Shown here piece by piece: positions 26,718 to 37,200 of a stretch of DNA of 64,000 nucleotides. Numbering within the stretch: the first letter of the stretch is position 1; each line of letters opens with the position of its first letter. Source of the DNA: a bacterium D16-50 (GTDB taxonomy: Bacteria > Bacillota > Clostridia > Lachnospirales > Lachnospiraceae); NCBI GenBank assembly GCA_003612485.1, contig RAZA01000006.1, positions 1 through 64,000 on the forward strand. Direction: 5' to 3'. The position numbers were made by a program, and so were the translations under genes. The notes under the pieces were generated by a model that worked only from the letters and a program-made list of their open reading frames with translations, was not told the DNA's origin and did not search any database.

Positions 26718-29279
26718 TCAGTCTGTTGCTCTTAATCGTTCCACAATACTTTGCTTTTCCAAATTCTTGAAACAAATATACGGAATCAGAATTGCAAAGA
26801 TAATCAAAATCGGTGTGCAGATCACAAGCGGCATAAGGGTAAAGTGGAAAGTTGCTGTCCAGTCGCCGGACACCATTGCGCGGATGCCGATTGCTACGCC
26901 CAATGTTCCCAAAACATAGGAGGCAGCTAAAGTACTGACCGCATAGTAAAGACCTTCGTCAATCAACATACAGCGAAGCTGCCGCTTTGTCATGCCGATA
27001 CTCTGTATCATGGCAAATTCTTTTTGCCGGGAAACAATCGCTGTCAGCATGGAATTGATAAAGTTCAAAATGCCGACAAAAGCAATAATCAAGCTGATGG
27101 CAAAGCCCATGATCGTATTAGCCCGTGTCTGTTCCTGATAATGTTCAATCAGAGTGGATTTTGCAGTATAGTTCAGGGATTTATCTATGTTGTCGCGGTA
27201 GTCAATCAGCATTTTTTCTGCCTGTGGCTGATATTCTTCGGCTACATCAAAGAACATCTTTCGCAGAGTGTTGTCCGGATACATCTTCTGGAATGTATCT
27301 GCCGGAAGATAGAAGGAAAGGAAATCCTGCGTACTGCTATTGACGCCCTCGGTGATCGCGGGTATATCTGCCACAATCGCCATCACTTCATATTGCTGTC
27401 CATTCAGTTCTACCATATCTCCAACGGAATAGGTGGGCTGTGTTTCTTTCTCACTGTCCTCCGCGCCGGTGGCTGCCTCCATCACGACATAGCTCCCGGA
27501 CAAGAATTTGTCTTTATCAAAGGTGCCGTCCAATATCCGGCTATCTTGTGCAAAAGTGTCCAGTATCAGGCCGTCAACGCCGTACAGAATGGAAACACAC
27601 TCGCCGCTCAGGATCATATCATAGTAAGCTTCGGCCAGCCCTGCGTCCGTTGCTTCAATGTATGCCAACCGGTCATCAGCATTATAATAGGTCTGGATAT
27701 TTTCAAGGGCAGAGGTCCCGATTTGTTGGGTAAATACCTGCGAATACAAGCGCCCCGTGGCCTCTAACCCGGAAAGCCCATCAATGTTTCGCGCCAGTGA
27801 CCGGGAGATGGTTGTGCCGTAGGGGTTATAGGTTCCAAAGGTAGAAGAAATCGAGCTGTCCTCTGCCACAAAATCACTGATAACAGTCTGACTCATGTAT
27901 TTATCAATATCAAAGCTGGCATTTTTCGCATAGACGCAGGAAAGCAGCACAAGCCCCAGCGTCAGGGAGCAGATCACCGTAATGGTGCGCTTCTTGTTCC
28001 GGCCTAAGTTTGCCAGCGCCATTTTCGGGATGCTTGCGCCGCCGGTGTTTTTCTTGATTTTCCGTTTGCCGGCGGCTCTTGTATCGGTATAGCGCAGGGC
28101 TTCCATCGGAGAAACCTTGCCAGCAATTTTAGCGGGCTTCATGCAGGAGATCAGGACGGTCAGATAGGCAAACATCGCAGAGCCAATGAAGATATAAGGA
28201 TTGGCCGCTGTCTGTGCTTTTCCCGTTGTCCCGGTTATCATTACCGGCACTAACACAATTCCCAGCAGATACCCGATCACAAGCCCGATAGGAATACCGA
28301 CTAACGACAGACGGTTGGCCTGCCCGTAAATCATCTTCTTTAGTTGCTTTTTGGTGGTTCCCAAGGTTTTCAGCCTGCCATAAAAGCGGATGTCGCCGGA
28401 AACGGAAATCTGGAAAATGTTATAGATAATCAGATACCCGCTGGCAAATACCAATATCATGCAAATTGCCATCGGCAATACTTCACGGATCATATTCTGG
28501 TTCATGGTGGCATCATAAGCCCCGTTGGGAGAAAGGGAGACATCCGACAGGCCGGTGTCGGCTAAAATCTGTGCCGCCGCTCCTTCCAGATTGGTGTCAC
28601 TATAAAGATCAAGGTGGAGCATCACGGTTCCCAATACCTGCCCGTTTGCAAGCTGCGCTTCTTGGTCGACACTTGTACATTGGCTTTGAACAAAGGCTTC
28701 GGAAACCCATGCCATACTTGCCATAGCAGCAAAATTACCGTCCCAATACCCGGAGAGGACAAAGGTACTGGTGGTGTATTCGTCAGAAGTTAAGTCCTTG
28801 CGCCATTCAAAGGTGATTTCCTGTCCCAATTCATAGGGCAGCCCCAGCTTATCAAGGGTGATGGTGTCCAAAGCGATCTCCCGCACTTGTACCGGCATGG
28901 TTCCTGTTGTGGGATAGGAAAAGCTGGAACAGGCATAGTTTTCATCGGCATAGCGGAGTTCCACCTGCCGCCCGGTTAATTCCTTATTTTCGGCCACTCC
29001 GATGATCGTGCTTTCCCCGTAGTCCCGGACAGCTTCATGGGCAATGATTTTCTCCGCATCGGCGTCCGTCATTGTGCCGGAACTCAAATGGCTGTTATAT
29101 CCGGCCTGCTGGAAATTCATGTTCCGCATATTTTCAACCATGCTCTGCGATAGGACAAACAAGGATGTAAACATGACCGTTGTTAAGACAATGGCAAAGA
29201 CGGCAATCAAATTGCGCGTTTTATTCGCCTTGAAACTGCGGTTTGCCAATGTGCGTATGATTGATTTCTGCCTTTTCAT
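26718..29279 (-). CDS. ABC transporter permease with two FtsX-like domains
   Basis: An 853-residue membrane protein. It has an N-terminal membrane segment (LIAVFAIVLTTVMFTSLFVL), an extracellular domain (about 45-250), a cluster of three membrane helices, another single helix (TVICSLTLGLVLLSCVY, about 430), a second extracellular domain (about 455-690) and three final helices. The repeated FtsX layout is that of MacB/SalY-type permeases that move or dislodge antimicrobial peptides rather than sugars. It starts 12 bases after the ATPase gene stop, so the two form a unit. The adjacent LytTR/GHKL two-component system fits peptide-antibiotic response. Confidence 0.88.
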   Translation of the reverse strand: MKRQKSIIRTLANRSFKANKTRNLIAVFAIVLTTVMFTSLFVLSQSMVENMRNMNFQQAGYNSHLSSGTMTDADAEKIIAHEAVRDYGESTIIGVAENKELTGRQVELRYADENYACSSFSYPTTGTMPVQVREIALDTITLDKLGLPYELGQEITFEWRKDLTSDEYTTSTFVLSGYWDGNFAAMASMAWVSEAFVQSQCTSVDQEAQLANGQVLGTVMLHLDLYSDTNLEGAAAQILADTGLSDVSLSPNGAYDATMNQNMIREVLPMAICMILVFASGYLIIYNIFQISVSGDIRFYGRLKTLGTTKKQLKKMIYGQANRLSLVGIPIGLVIGYLLGIVLVPVMITGTTGKAQTAANPYIFIGSAMFAYLTVLISCMKPAKIAGKVSPMEALRYTDTRAAGKRKIKKNTGGASIPKMALANLGRNKKRTITVICSLTLGLVLLSCVYAKNASFDIDKYMSQTVISDFVAEDSSISSTFGTYNPYGTTISRSLARNIDGLSGLEATGRLYSQVFTQQIGTSALENIQTYYNADDRLAYIEATDAGLAEAYYDMILSGECVSILYGVDGLILDTFAQDSRILDGTFDKDKFLSGSYVVMEAATGAEDSEKETQPTYSVGDMVELNGQQYEVMAIVADIPAITEGVNSSTQDFLSFYLPADTFQKMYPDNTLRKMFFDVAEEYQPQAEKMLIDYRDNIDKSLNYTAKSTLIEHYQEQTRANTIMGFAISLIIAFVGILNFINSMLTAIVSRQKEFAMIQSIGMTKRQLRCMLIDEGLYYAVSTLAASYVLGTLGVAIGIRAMVSGDWTATFHFTLMPLVICTPILIIFAILIPYICFKNLEKQSIVERLRATD

Positions 29280-29291
29280 GGTATCACCGCC

Positions 29292-29957
29292 TTACTTCTG
29301 GGTACGGCCATCCTCAATGTGGATGGTGCGATCTGCCTGTGCTGCGATTTCCGGGTTGTGGGTAATCATTACAATGGTCTGATGGAATTTCTGGCTGGTG
29401 ACTTTCAGAAGTTCAATCACTTCATCGCTGGTCCTGCTGTCCAGATTGCCAGTGGGTTCGTCGGCAAGGATAATGGCCGGTTTGCTGGCTAATGCCCTTG
29501 CAATGGCTGCCCGCTGCTGCTGGCCGCCGGAAAGGGTGTTGGGCATATGCAAAAGCTTCTTTTCCAGGCCCAGCAGCACTGCAATCTCTTTGATGAATTT
29601 CTTATCCGGCTTTTTCCCGTCAAGCTGAATGGGCATGACGATGTTTTCATACACGTTCAGGATCGGAACAAGATTATAATTCTGGAAAATGAAGCCGATC
29701 CGCTGGCGGCGGAATACAGTCAAGTCCTCGTCTTTCAGCTTGCCCAGCTCATAGTTATCTACCTTTACCGTCCCGGAAGTGGGGCGGTCTAAGCCGCCCA
29801 GCATATTCAGCAGGGTGGATTTCCCGCTGCCGGATGTGCCGATGATGGCAACAAATTCACCCGGCTCAATAGAAATGCTTACGCCGTCCAGTGCCTTGAC
29901 AATGTTCGGCTCGTCGCCGTATTGCTTCGTCAGTTGTTTCGTGCTTAAAATACTCAT
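29292..29957 (-). CDS. ABC transporter ATP-binding protein (MacB/LolD-like)
   Basis: A 221-residue ATPase with all core motifs: Walker [11 protein letters not shown]-loop [10 protein letters not shown], signature LSGGQQQR, Walker [13 protein letters not shown] and H-loop MITHNPE. It energises the FtsX-type permease encoded next. ATG 29955-29957 is chosen because GAGGT lies eight bases upstream, whereas the ATG at 29970-29972 overlaps that site. A separate promoter (29996-30023) lies in front, so it is expressed independently of the sensor pair. Confidence 0.94.
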   Translation of the reverse strand: MSILSTKQLTKQYGDEPNIVKALDGVSISIEPGEFVAIIGTSGSGKSTLLNMLGGLDRPTSGTVKVDNYELGKLKDEDLTVFRRQRIGFIFQNYNLVPILNVYENIVMPIQLDGKKPDKKFIKEIAVLLGLEKKLLHMPNTLSGGQQQRAAIARALASKPAIILADEPTGNLDSRTSDEVIELLKVTSQKFHQTIVMITHNPEIAAQADRTIHIEDGRTQK

Positions 29958-29995
29958 ATACCATGACCTCACTTTGTTTTTCTGGATTTGCTTTC

Positions 29996-30023
29996 ATTAT
30001 ATCCGGCCAAAAGAAAGGCACAA
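29996..30023 (-). promoter_or_regulatory. Promoter of the ABC transporter pair
   Basis: Minus strand: TTGTGC (30018-30023), a 16-base spacer and a perfect TATAAT (29996-30001). It lies between the terminator of the two-component genes and the ATPase gene, so it is the likely target of the LytTR regulator. Confidence 0.6.
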
Positions 30024-30084
30024 TGGAAAATGCGTAATCTAATATCTACGATGAAAAAACTAAAGATCCCCCGAAAATAAGGAC

Positions 30085-30119
30085 AGAAAAAACGCCGCTT
30101 CACGAAGAAACGACGTCGT
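30085..30119 (-). terminator. Terminator after the histidine kinase
   Basis: On the minus strand ACGTCGTTTC pairs with GAAGCGGCGT around a TTCGT loop and is followed by TTTTTT. It separates the two-component unit from the ABC unit. Confidence 0.7.
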
Positions 30120-30123
30120 TCAA

Positions 30124-31413
30124 TTAAGGGCATGGGATCAGGATGTTCAACCGATAGGTTCTTTCTTCCTGTTGGAAGCTGCACTGGCCGCCGTATTTCT
30201 CTACGGCTTTTTTGATGTTGGGAATACCAAAGCCGTGCACAAAAGGGTCTTTCTTTGTGGTTCCCTCTGTGAGATGGTTTCCCGGCGACATATTGTTTTC
30301 TATGGTGATAAGCAGCATATCCCGGACACGCTCGGCCTTAACAGTAATCAGACGCCTGTACTCCGGCAGGTTTTCGCTGGCCTCTATCGCGTTGTCAATG
30401 GCGTTGCCGAAAATGGTACTGATGTCCAGTGGCTCCATGAAGCCGATCCCATGAAAGTCAACCATAGCCGAAAAATCAATCTGTTTTTCATGAGCCTTTG
30501 CCGCCTTATCTTTCAGAATGATGTCCAGAAATTCATTTCCCGTATGCACATAGTCTTCGTAGTCAGCAATTTGGGAGCGCAACGTTTCCGCCATCCGGCG
30601 TGTTTCTTTTGTGTTCTGACTGCTTTCCATTACAAGTAAGTGGTTTTTCAGGTCATGGTAGATGGCGCGAACTCGTTCTTCATCTTTCATTTTCTCTTGA
30701 TAGTAAGCAAATTGCCGCTGCAGCTGGGCAATCTGCATTTTGTCCCGTTGCCCCTGCTCCCGGAGATAGGACACATTTCTGGAATACAAAAATTGTACAA
30801 TAAAAACTACACCGAGTACAGATGTAATTAAATCCAATGATGATGTATCGGACGTTCTCAAATTCAAATACCCATAAGTGCTTGCAAATGATACACCGAA
30901 AACCAAAAGAAAACTGATAGATACAATGGCTGCATCTTTAGGCAGAATATCATATTTGAAATTCTTTAATAAGCGGTAGGTAACCATCAAAAACAACAAT
31001 CTCAGCAGCATGATAAAGGCATATATCTGCCATTTGATAATGACTGTTCCATCCACTTGTGTCATTATATCACCGTGATAAACAAAATCCATAATGGAAA
31101 GCCCAACGGACTCTGTAAATGGTATTATCAATAAGTAGGATAGCTCCATGACAATCAGCGCCCGGCGGAATGACACTTCATAGCACAGAAGCGTTAATCC
31201 TATAAGCAAAGCCAGCAACACAAAAAGACGATATGCTCCTATATCCACAGAAAAGGTCATAACAATAACCGCCATTGCATAAACAACCGGTGGAATAATT
31301 CTGCTGATTACTTTTTGAAATCGACAAGTCTTACAGAAACACAAAGTCATTACATAAAAAATAGCCGCTTCTGTTATTGTTGCCACGATGTCCAACAAGC
31401 TATAAAGCCACAT
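30124..31413 (-). CDS. Sensor histidine kinase, AgrC/GHKL type
   Basis: A 429-residue protein with six hydrophobic segments in the N-terminal half, a coiled-coil stretch (QRDKMQIAQLQRQFAYY), the phospho-acceptor motif YHDLKNHL and a GHKL ATPase domain (NAIDNAIEAS N-box; FGIPNIKKAVEKYGG G-box). This is the peptide-sensing class that works with LytTR regulators. The ATG at 31413 shares its A with the regulator's TAA stop (TAATG), implying coupled translation. A slightly longer start at 31431 is possible but less well placed. Confidence 0.9.
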   Translation of the reverse strand: MWLYSLLDIVATITEAAIFYVMTLCFCKTCRFQKVISRIIPPVVYAMAVIVMTFSVDIGAYRLFVLLALLIGLTLLCYEVSFRRALIVMELSYLLIIPFTESVGLSIMDFVYHGDIMTQVDGTVIIKWQIYAFIMLLRLLFLMVTYRLLKNFKYDILPKDAAIVSISFLLVFGVSFASTYGYLNLRTSDTSSLDLITSVLGVVFIVQFLYSRNVSYLREQGQRDKMQIAQLQRQFAYYQEKMKDEERVRAIYHDLKNHLLVMESSQNTKETRRMAETLRSQIADYEDYVHTGNEFLDIILKDKAAKAHEKQIDFSAMVDFHGIGFMEPLDISTIFGNAIDNAIEASENLPEYRRLITVKAERVRDMLLITIENNMSPGNHLTEGTTKKDPFVHGFGIPNIKKAVEKYGGQCSFQQEERTYRLNILIPCP

Positions 31414-32123
31414 TACAGCATATCCCCCCAATAATCAGCCAAACGTTCCATAAACTCTTTGCGCTTCGGCTGGCTGATGGTGATAATCTCACCAGTAATC
31501 AATTCAAGTTCCAGCTTATTCACACCTTTTACATAAAACAAATTTACAATGTAGCTGGTGTGGCAGCGAATAAAACCTTTGCCTTGCAGCGCTTGTTCCA
31601 TCTCTTTCATGCTCTTGTAACAGATAATATTTTCCTGCTCTGTATGTAGGAGCAAATTGCGGTTAAAGGTTTCTACATAGCGGAGAGATTTCAGAAACAC
31701 CTTATATCTCCCTGTATCGTTGGTAATCACCATAGCAGGGCTATCTTCTTTCTGATGCTTTTTCAACCACTGATCCATTTCCGCTTTTAGCCGGACATAC
31801 TTCATCGGCTTAATGATGTAGTTGGCAGCTTGATATTTATATCCCTCCAAACCGTATTGTGAAAGGGTAGTCAAAAAGATAATGCCGACCTTTTCATCTA
31901 TCTGGCGGATGCGCTCGGCGGCTCGCAAACCATTCACCAGCCGCATTTGAATGTCAAGGAAAATCAGATCAATGGTAGTATCGTACTTTTCAATTAGCTC
32001 CATGCCGTCGTAATAAACAGTCATCTTTATTTCCATGCCGGTTTCGGCGGCGTATTGATTCAATAGGCTTGTCATGTGTGTGACAAAATCTTTCTCATCA
32101 TCACAGATTGCTATGTGTATCAT
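31413..32123 (-). CDS. LytTR-family response regulator
   Basis: A 236-residue regulator. The receiver domain (1-120) has ICDDE, the phosphorylated aspartate in LIFLDIQM, and a conserved lysine in YIIKPMKY. The LytTR DNA-binding domain (about 135-235) includes RYVETFNRNLLLHT and FIRCHTSYIVNL. Start 32123 (MIHIAICDDE) is favoured by GGAGAGG six bases upstream. With the kinase it would sense an extracellular peptide and activate the ABC genes downstream. Confidence 0.92.
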   Translation of the reverse strand: MIHIAICDDEKDFVTHMTSLLNQYAAETGMEIKMTVYYDGMELIEKYDTTIDLIFLDIQMRLVNGLRAAERIRQIDEKVGIIFLTTLSQYGLEGYKYQAANYIIKPMKYVRLKAEMDQWLKKHQKEDSPAMVITNDTGRYKVFLKSLRYVETFNRNLLLHTEQENIICYKSMKEMEQALQGKGFIRCHTSYIVNLFYVKGVNKLELELITGEIITISQPKRKEFMERLADYWGDML

Positions 32124-32157
32124 TTCGTTCCTCTCCATGTCCAGTATTCCACGAAAT

Positions 32158-32186
32158 ATTATACTGTACTTTGAGTCTGTTCTCAA
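32158..32186 (-). promoter_or_regulatory. Promoter of the two-component genes
   Basis: Minus strand: TTGAGA (32181-32186), a 17-base spacer and a perfect TATAAT (32158-32163), about 35 bases before the regulator ATG. The promoter lies inside the region bounded by the direct repeats, so the cassette carries its own start signals. Confidence 0.75.
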
Positions 32187-32231
32187 TGGCGATCTTAGAA
32201 GAGCTTCAATGCATGGCAATGCGTGATCATA

Positions 32232-32345
32232 TGGATCATTCCTTGCTGCAATATCTTGTGTAGCTGGTAAATTTCAAATTCACCCCAAGGGAGCGTGCCA
32301 GATCAGCGATGGTGCTTTCGTCATCGCCGGTATACCAACAGCCGC
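32232..32345 (-). repeat. Right 114-bp direct repeat, within the intact HTH-methyltransferase gene
   Basis: Partner of 26474-26587 with three mismatches. It covers the last 36 codons and stop of the methyltransferase and four bases beyond. The neighbouring sequences outside the two copies are unrelated. Confidence 0.85.
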
Positions 32346-33210
32346 TGATAACACTATCGATTTTGCTGAAGCCGGCGAGAACGGTATCCTCATACAGATC
32401 CTCAAATACGTCAGGGCGTTTTTGGATGAGAACTCTTTGGGTTTCCGCAGGAAGAGCCGCCAGAGTTTCTTTGTTTACAAAGCCTGTTGAGGTTATAAGC
32501 TTACCCCCCGGTTTTAAAACTCGGTAGGCCTCTTTCAGGGCCTTTGCTTTTACGCCTTCGCAATTGCCTATTCCGCCGCCGTCAGAAATGACATCAATAC
32601 TGTTGTCCTTAAATGGCATTTGGCAGAAATCAAATGCTGCATAATAGATGTTAGGGGAATCGAGAGTTTTGTCCAAGAGATTTTTCCATTCCCTGACAAC
32701 CGTGGGAGAAAGGTCGCTTATAATAATCGCAGCATCGGGATTGGCCTTAAGAATATACGGCATATATCCGCCGCCGGGACCTGCGCCTATTTCAAGAACG
32801 ATTCCGCCGCAAGAAGCAATTTGCTTTCCGACGGCATCCATATAGGGATTTGCCGTTCTGGATTGATCCCAATTTCGTTTTATCCAGTTACCGCTTTGGA
32901 TTTCACCTGCCCATTCGGCATTGGAAGGCCGCTCTTGCTCCGGCACAAAATAGGCGATTCCCGAAGGCCCGGTTTCTCTGCCGGTGAGCCGGCAAAGCAG
33001 ATCAATGTCTTCAAGCATCTCGTTGATAGTGATTTTGTACAGATGAGACAATTCCAAAAGCATGTCGATGTCCGGAACTGCATTTCCGCATTCCCATTTT
33101 GAGACGGCCTGAGAAGTGACACCAAGCTTCTCGGCCAAATCTGTCTGCGACAGACCCGACTTACGTCTGAGGGCCGATATCCTTTTTCCGAAATGAATTT
33201 TATTTACCAT
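32236..33210 (-). CDS. XRE-type HTH protein fused to a SAM-dependent methyltransferase
   Basis: A 324-residue protein. The N-terminus (about 5-62) is a Cro/CI-type helix-turn-helix (GLSQTDLAEKLGVTSQAVSKWE). After a linker, a class I methyltransferase follows with motif I VLEIGAGPGGGYMP, the acidic strand AIIISDLSP and EAYRVLKPGGKLITSTGFV. The start at 33210 has AGAGGTG upstream; a perfect TATAAT (minus strand, 33241-33246) may be its -10. Its substrate is unknown. Its position next to a peptide-antibiotic-type cassette may indicate a resistance or regulatory role, but this is inference. Confidence 0.85.
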   Translation of the reverse strand: MVNKIHFGKRISALRRKSGLSQTDLAEKLGVTSQAVSKWECGNAVPDIDMLLELSHLYKITINEMLEDIDLLCRLTGRETGPSGIAYFVPEQERPSNAEWAGEIQSGNWIKRNWDQSRTANPYMDAVGKQIASCGGIVLEIGAGPGGGYMPYILKANPDAAIIISDLSPTVVREWKNLLDKTLDSPNIYYAAFDFCQMPFKDNSIDVISDGGGIGNCEGVKAKALKEAYRVLKPGGKLITSTGFVNKETLAALPAETQRVLIQKRPDVFEDLYEDTVLAGFSKIDSVISGCWYTGDDESTIADLARSLGVNLKFTSYTRYCSKE

Positions 33211-33407
33211 GAACGACACCTCTTTCTCCTTGATGCTTTCATTATACAGCATTTTTCGGGTGCATGGAAGCGATGGAGGGTTTCATGGATTCGGATTTTT
33301 GCAACTGCCGGTTGGAATAGGGGAATATCTGCTATAAGTGATTTCTTTACCAGAAGGCTTTCTCATGGTCAGTGAAGGAAGAGACGAGATTTGTTTCTAA
33401 TGGAACC

Positions 33408-33436
33408 TTGTCAGGGGAGGCCGTTTGTGGTATGAT
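33408..33436 (+). promoter_or_regulatory. Promoter of pth
   Basis: TTGTCA (33408-33413), a 17-base spacer and TATGAT (33431-33436), about 65 bases before the pth ATG. Confidence 0.6.
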
Positions 33437-33508
33437 GACGCATAAAGGCAGGCTTCAGGGCTTTGCCGATTTTTGGCTTGGAACTTTGCGGCATGGACGG
33501 AAAAGGAT

Positions 33509-34105
33509 ATGTATATTATTGTTGGGCTGGGGAATCCCGGCAGGGAATACGCAGGAACAAGGCATAATGTAGGCTTTGACATGATAGACAGACTGGCGGC
33601 GCAGGAAAACATCGGAGTATTGGAGAAAAAGCACAAGGCCGTCATAGGGAAAGGGGTTGTATCGGGACAGAAGTGCATTCTGGCAAAGCCCCAGACCTTC
33701 ATGAATTTAAGCGGGGAGAGCATCAGGGAGCTTTTGGGTTATTACAAAGCGGATGTGTCATCCCAGCTGATCGTGATCTCGGACGATATCAGTCTGGAGC
33801 CGGGGCAGCTGCGCATCCGCAAAAAGGGCAGCGCAGGAGGGCATAACGGACTGAAGAACATCATCGCGAATCTGGGCCATGACGGCTTCATACGGGTGAA
33901 GCTGGGGGTGGGAGAAAAGCCCAGAGGCTGGGATCTGGTGGACTACGTGCTTGGCCGTTTTTCTCCAAAGGATAGGCAGGCTGTGGACGAGGCCATAGAT
34001 CTTGCGGCGGATGCGGTGCGCATGATCATAGCTGAGGGTCCGGATGCGGCGATGAACCGCTACAACGGTGCAAAAAGAAGGGATGCGGAAGACGTCAAGC
34101 CCTGA
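33509..34105 (+). CDS. pth: Peptidyl-tRNA hydrolase
   Basis: Cleaves peptidyl-tRNA that drops off ribosomes, recycling tRNA. The 198 residues include the N-terminal VGLGNPGREYAGTRHNVGF with catalytic H19, KPQTFMNLSG and the GSAGGHNGLK loop, all diagnostic. The ATG at 33509 is chosen because it gives the standard N-terminus MYIIVGLGNPG; the longer frame upstream has no family similarity. It is followed by a hairpin and then mfd, a gene order common in Firmicutes (pth-mfd). Confidence 0.96.
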   Translation: MYIIVGLGNPGREYAGTRHNVGFDMIDRLAAQENIGVLEKKHKAVIGKGVVSGQKCILAKPQTFMNLSGESIRELLGYYKADVSSQLIVISDDISLEPGQLRIRKKGSAGGHNGLKNIIANLGHDGFIRVKLGVGEKPRGWDLVDYVLGRFSPKDRQAVDEAIDLAADAVRMIIAEGPDAAMNRYNGAKRRDAEDVKP

Positions 34106-34123
34106 TGATACGAAGGAGAAACA

Positions 34124-34165
34124 GCCTTGTATTTGACCTGATGGGAGAATACAAGGCCTATTTTC
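34124..34165 (+). terminator. Hairpin terminator between pth and mfd
   Basis: GCCTTGTATT (34124-34133) pairs with AATACAAGGC (34148-34157) across a 14-base loop, followed by CTATTTTC. The T-tract is short, so read-through into mfd is likely. An 18-base string GGAGAGACGGAACTGGAA occurs twice nearby (about 34171 and 34243). Confidence 0.5.
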
Positions 34166-34272
34166 GTAGGAGAGACGGAACTGGAAAACAGTCTCGAAAA
34201 GGAAACGCCCCAAAATCCTTCCAGAGAAGGAGGCGTTGGAATGGAGAGACGGAACTGGAATAGGAGGCGGAT

Positions 34273-37200
34273 ATGCAGGCATTATTGGCGCCGCTTAAGG
34301 AGCTGGCGGAATACGGGGATATCAGGGAAGAACTGAGAAAGAACATGGGAAGGGTTCCCGGAGGGCAATCTCGCGTCACTGCCGTCACGGGCTGCGTGGA
34401 CTCCCAGAAGCTGCACATGATCTATGGGCTGGGCGACGGCTTTCGGATGAAGGTCATTGTGACTTACAGTGATTTGAAGGCCAGAGAAATTCTGGAGGAA
34501 TACAAGTTTTATGATAGGAACGTCATGCTCTATCCGGCCAAGGACCTGATCTTTTTTCAGGCAGACATCCACGGAAACCAGCTGGTCAGGGAGCGGGTGA
34601 AGGTGCTGCGCAGGCTGATGGAAAGGAAGCCCCTGACCATCGTGACCACCTATGCTGCGCTGATGGCGCCGCAGGTGATGTGGGACATGCAGGAAGATAT
34701 CATAGAGATCAATCTGGGGGCGTCCTTGCAGGAGGAACGGCTTTGCCGCAGGCTGGTGGCCATGGGCTATGAAAAGAGTTATCAGGTGGAGAGTCCGGGC
34801 CAGTTTTCCGTCCGGGGCGGCATCATCGATATTTTTGACCTGACGGAGGAGAACCCGTACCGTATTGAGCTGTGGGGGGATGAGGTGGAATCCATGCGCA
34901 GCTTCGACGTGCTGAGCCAGCGCTCCATAGAGAAGCTGGAGAGCGTGTCCGTGTTTCCTGCCACGGAGTTCGTGCTGGAGAAGGAGAGAATCCAAAGGGG
35001 GCTGAAGCGTCTGGAGGAAGAGGGGGCCAGACAGGCAAAGCTGTTTCGGGACGCCTTTCAGACGGAGGAGGCCCACCGCATTGTCACGCAGGTTAAGGAG
35101 CTGAAGGAGCAGCTTTTGGAGTTTCAGAACAAGGTCAATCTGGAGGGATATATTCGGTATTTCTATGAGGACACCTTAACGCTGCCGGATCTCTTGGCCA
35201 GAGCGGGAGAGGCGGCGGGAGTCTCCTTCCGGCCGGTGTTCTTTGTGGAGGAGCCTGCGCGGGTGAAAGAGCAGGCTCAGGCCATCGAGGCGGAGTTTCG
35301 GGAGAGCATGGAACAGAGGGCCAAGAAGGGCTATGTGCTGCCCGGCCAGATGGACGTGCTCTACAGCGGGGAGCAGGTGGCGGCAAGGCTTATGGGCTGC
35401 AGTCTGGTAACGGTTTCCACTATGGAGTCCAGAGGGTATTTCAAGGCGGACCGTAAGATCGATCTGGCGGCAAGGAACGTGGCCCCTTATAACAATAGCT
35501 TCGAGGCTCTGGTGAAGGATCTGGCCAGATTCAAGAGAAGCGGCTATAGGGTGCTTCTGCTGTCCGGTTCCCGAACCAGAGCCAAGCGTCTGGCGGAGGA
35601 TCTGCGGGATCAGGAGCTTGCGGCGGTCTATACGGAGGATCCCCTGCGGGAGGTGCAGGCCGGGGAGGTGGTCACATATTACGGACACGTAAACAAGGGC
35701 TTTGAATATCCCATGCTTAAGTTCGTGGTGCTGTCGGAGACGGATATCTTCGGGGCGGAAAAAAAGAGGAAAAAGGGAAAGAAGCTCTATCAGGGGCAGA
35801 AGATCAAGGACTTCAACGAGCTGAAGGTGGGGGACTATGTGGTGCATGAAACCCACGGTCTTGGCATCTATAGGGGAATCGAAAAGGTTGAGATGGAGGG
35901 GGTGGTCAAAGACTATATCAAGATAGAATACCGGGACGGCGGCAATCTGTATGTGCTGGCCACAGGTCTTGACGTGATCCAGAAGTACGCTTCCGCCGAT
36001 GCCAAGGCCCCCAAGCTAAACCGTTTGGGTTCCAAGGAATGGGAGCGCACCAAGACCAAGGTCAGAGGCGCGGTCAGTCAGGTGGCCAGCGACTTGGTGG
36101 AGCTGTACGCCCTGCGCCAGCAAAGTGAAGGCTATCGGTTCGAGAAGGACACGGTATGGCAGAAAGAATTCGAGGAGATGTTTCCCTTTGAGGAGACGGA
36201 AGATCAGCTGGCTGCCATTGCGGACACCAAGGCGGACATGGAGAGCGGCAAGGTGATGGACCGCCTGATCTGCGGGGACGTGGGCTACGGCAAGACGGAG
36301 ATCGCCATACGGGCGGCCTTCAAGGCGGTGCAGGAGGGCAAGCAGGTGGTGTATCTGGTTCCCACCACCATTCTGGCCCAGCAGCATTACACGACGTTTG
36401 TCCAGCGGATGAAGGATTTCCCGGTGAGGGTGGATCTCATGAGCCGTTTCCGGACGCCGGGGGAGATCAAAAAGACGCTGGCGGATCTGCAGAAGGGGCA
36501 GGTGGACATCGTTATCGGCACCCACAGGGTTCTGTCGGAGGACGTAAAGTTCAAGGATCTGGGGCTTTTGATCATCGACGAGGAGCAGCGCTTCGGGGTG
36601 GCCCACAAGGAAAAGATCAAGAAGCTGAAGGAAAATGTGGATGTGCTGACTTTGACGGCCACTCCCATTCCCAGAACCCTGCATATGAGCCTGATCGGAA
36701 TCCGGGACATGAGCGTGCTGGAGGAAGCCCCGGAGGATAGGCTGCCCATACAGACCTTTGTCTGCGAGTATAACGAGGAGATGGTGCGGGAGGCCATATC
36801 CAGAGAGCTGGCCAGAGGAGGCCAGGTCTACTACGTGTACAATAGGGTGAACAATATAGGGGATGTGACGGCGCAGGTGGCGGCTCTGGTGCCGGAGGCC
36901 GCGGTGGCCTTTGCCCACGGCCAGATGAAGGAGCATGAGCTGGAAAAGATCATGCTGGATTTCATCAACGGAGAAATCGATGTGCTGGTGTCCACCACCA
37001 TCATAGAGACGGGGCTGGACATTTCCAATGTAAATACCATGATCATCCATGATTCGGACAATATGGGACTGTCACAGCTGTACCAGCTGCGGGGGCGGGT
37101 GGGGCGCTCCAATAGGACCGCCTATGCCTTTCTCATGTACAAGAGGGACAAGGTGCTCAAGGAGGTGGCGGAAAAGAGGCTGGAGGCCATCCGGGAGTTC

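Noticed and set aside
30109..30120. AACGACGTCGTT palindrome as a regulator operator
   Set aside because: It is part of the stem of the terminator after the kinase gene.
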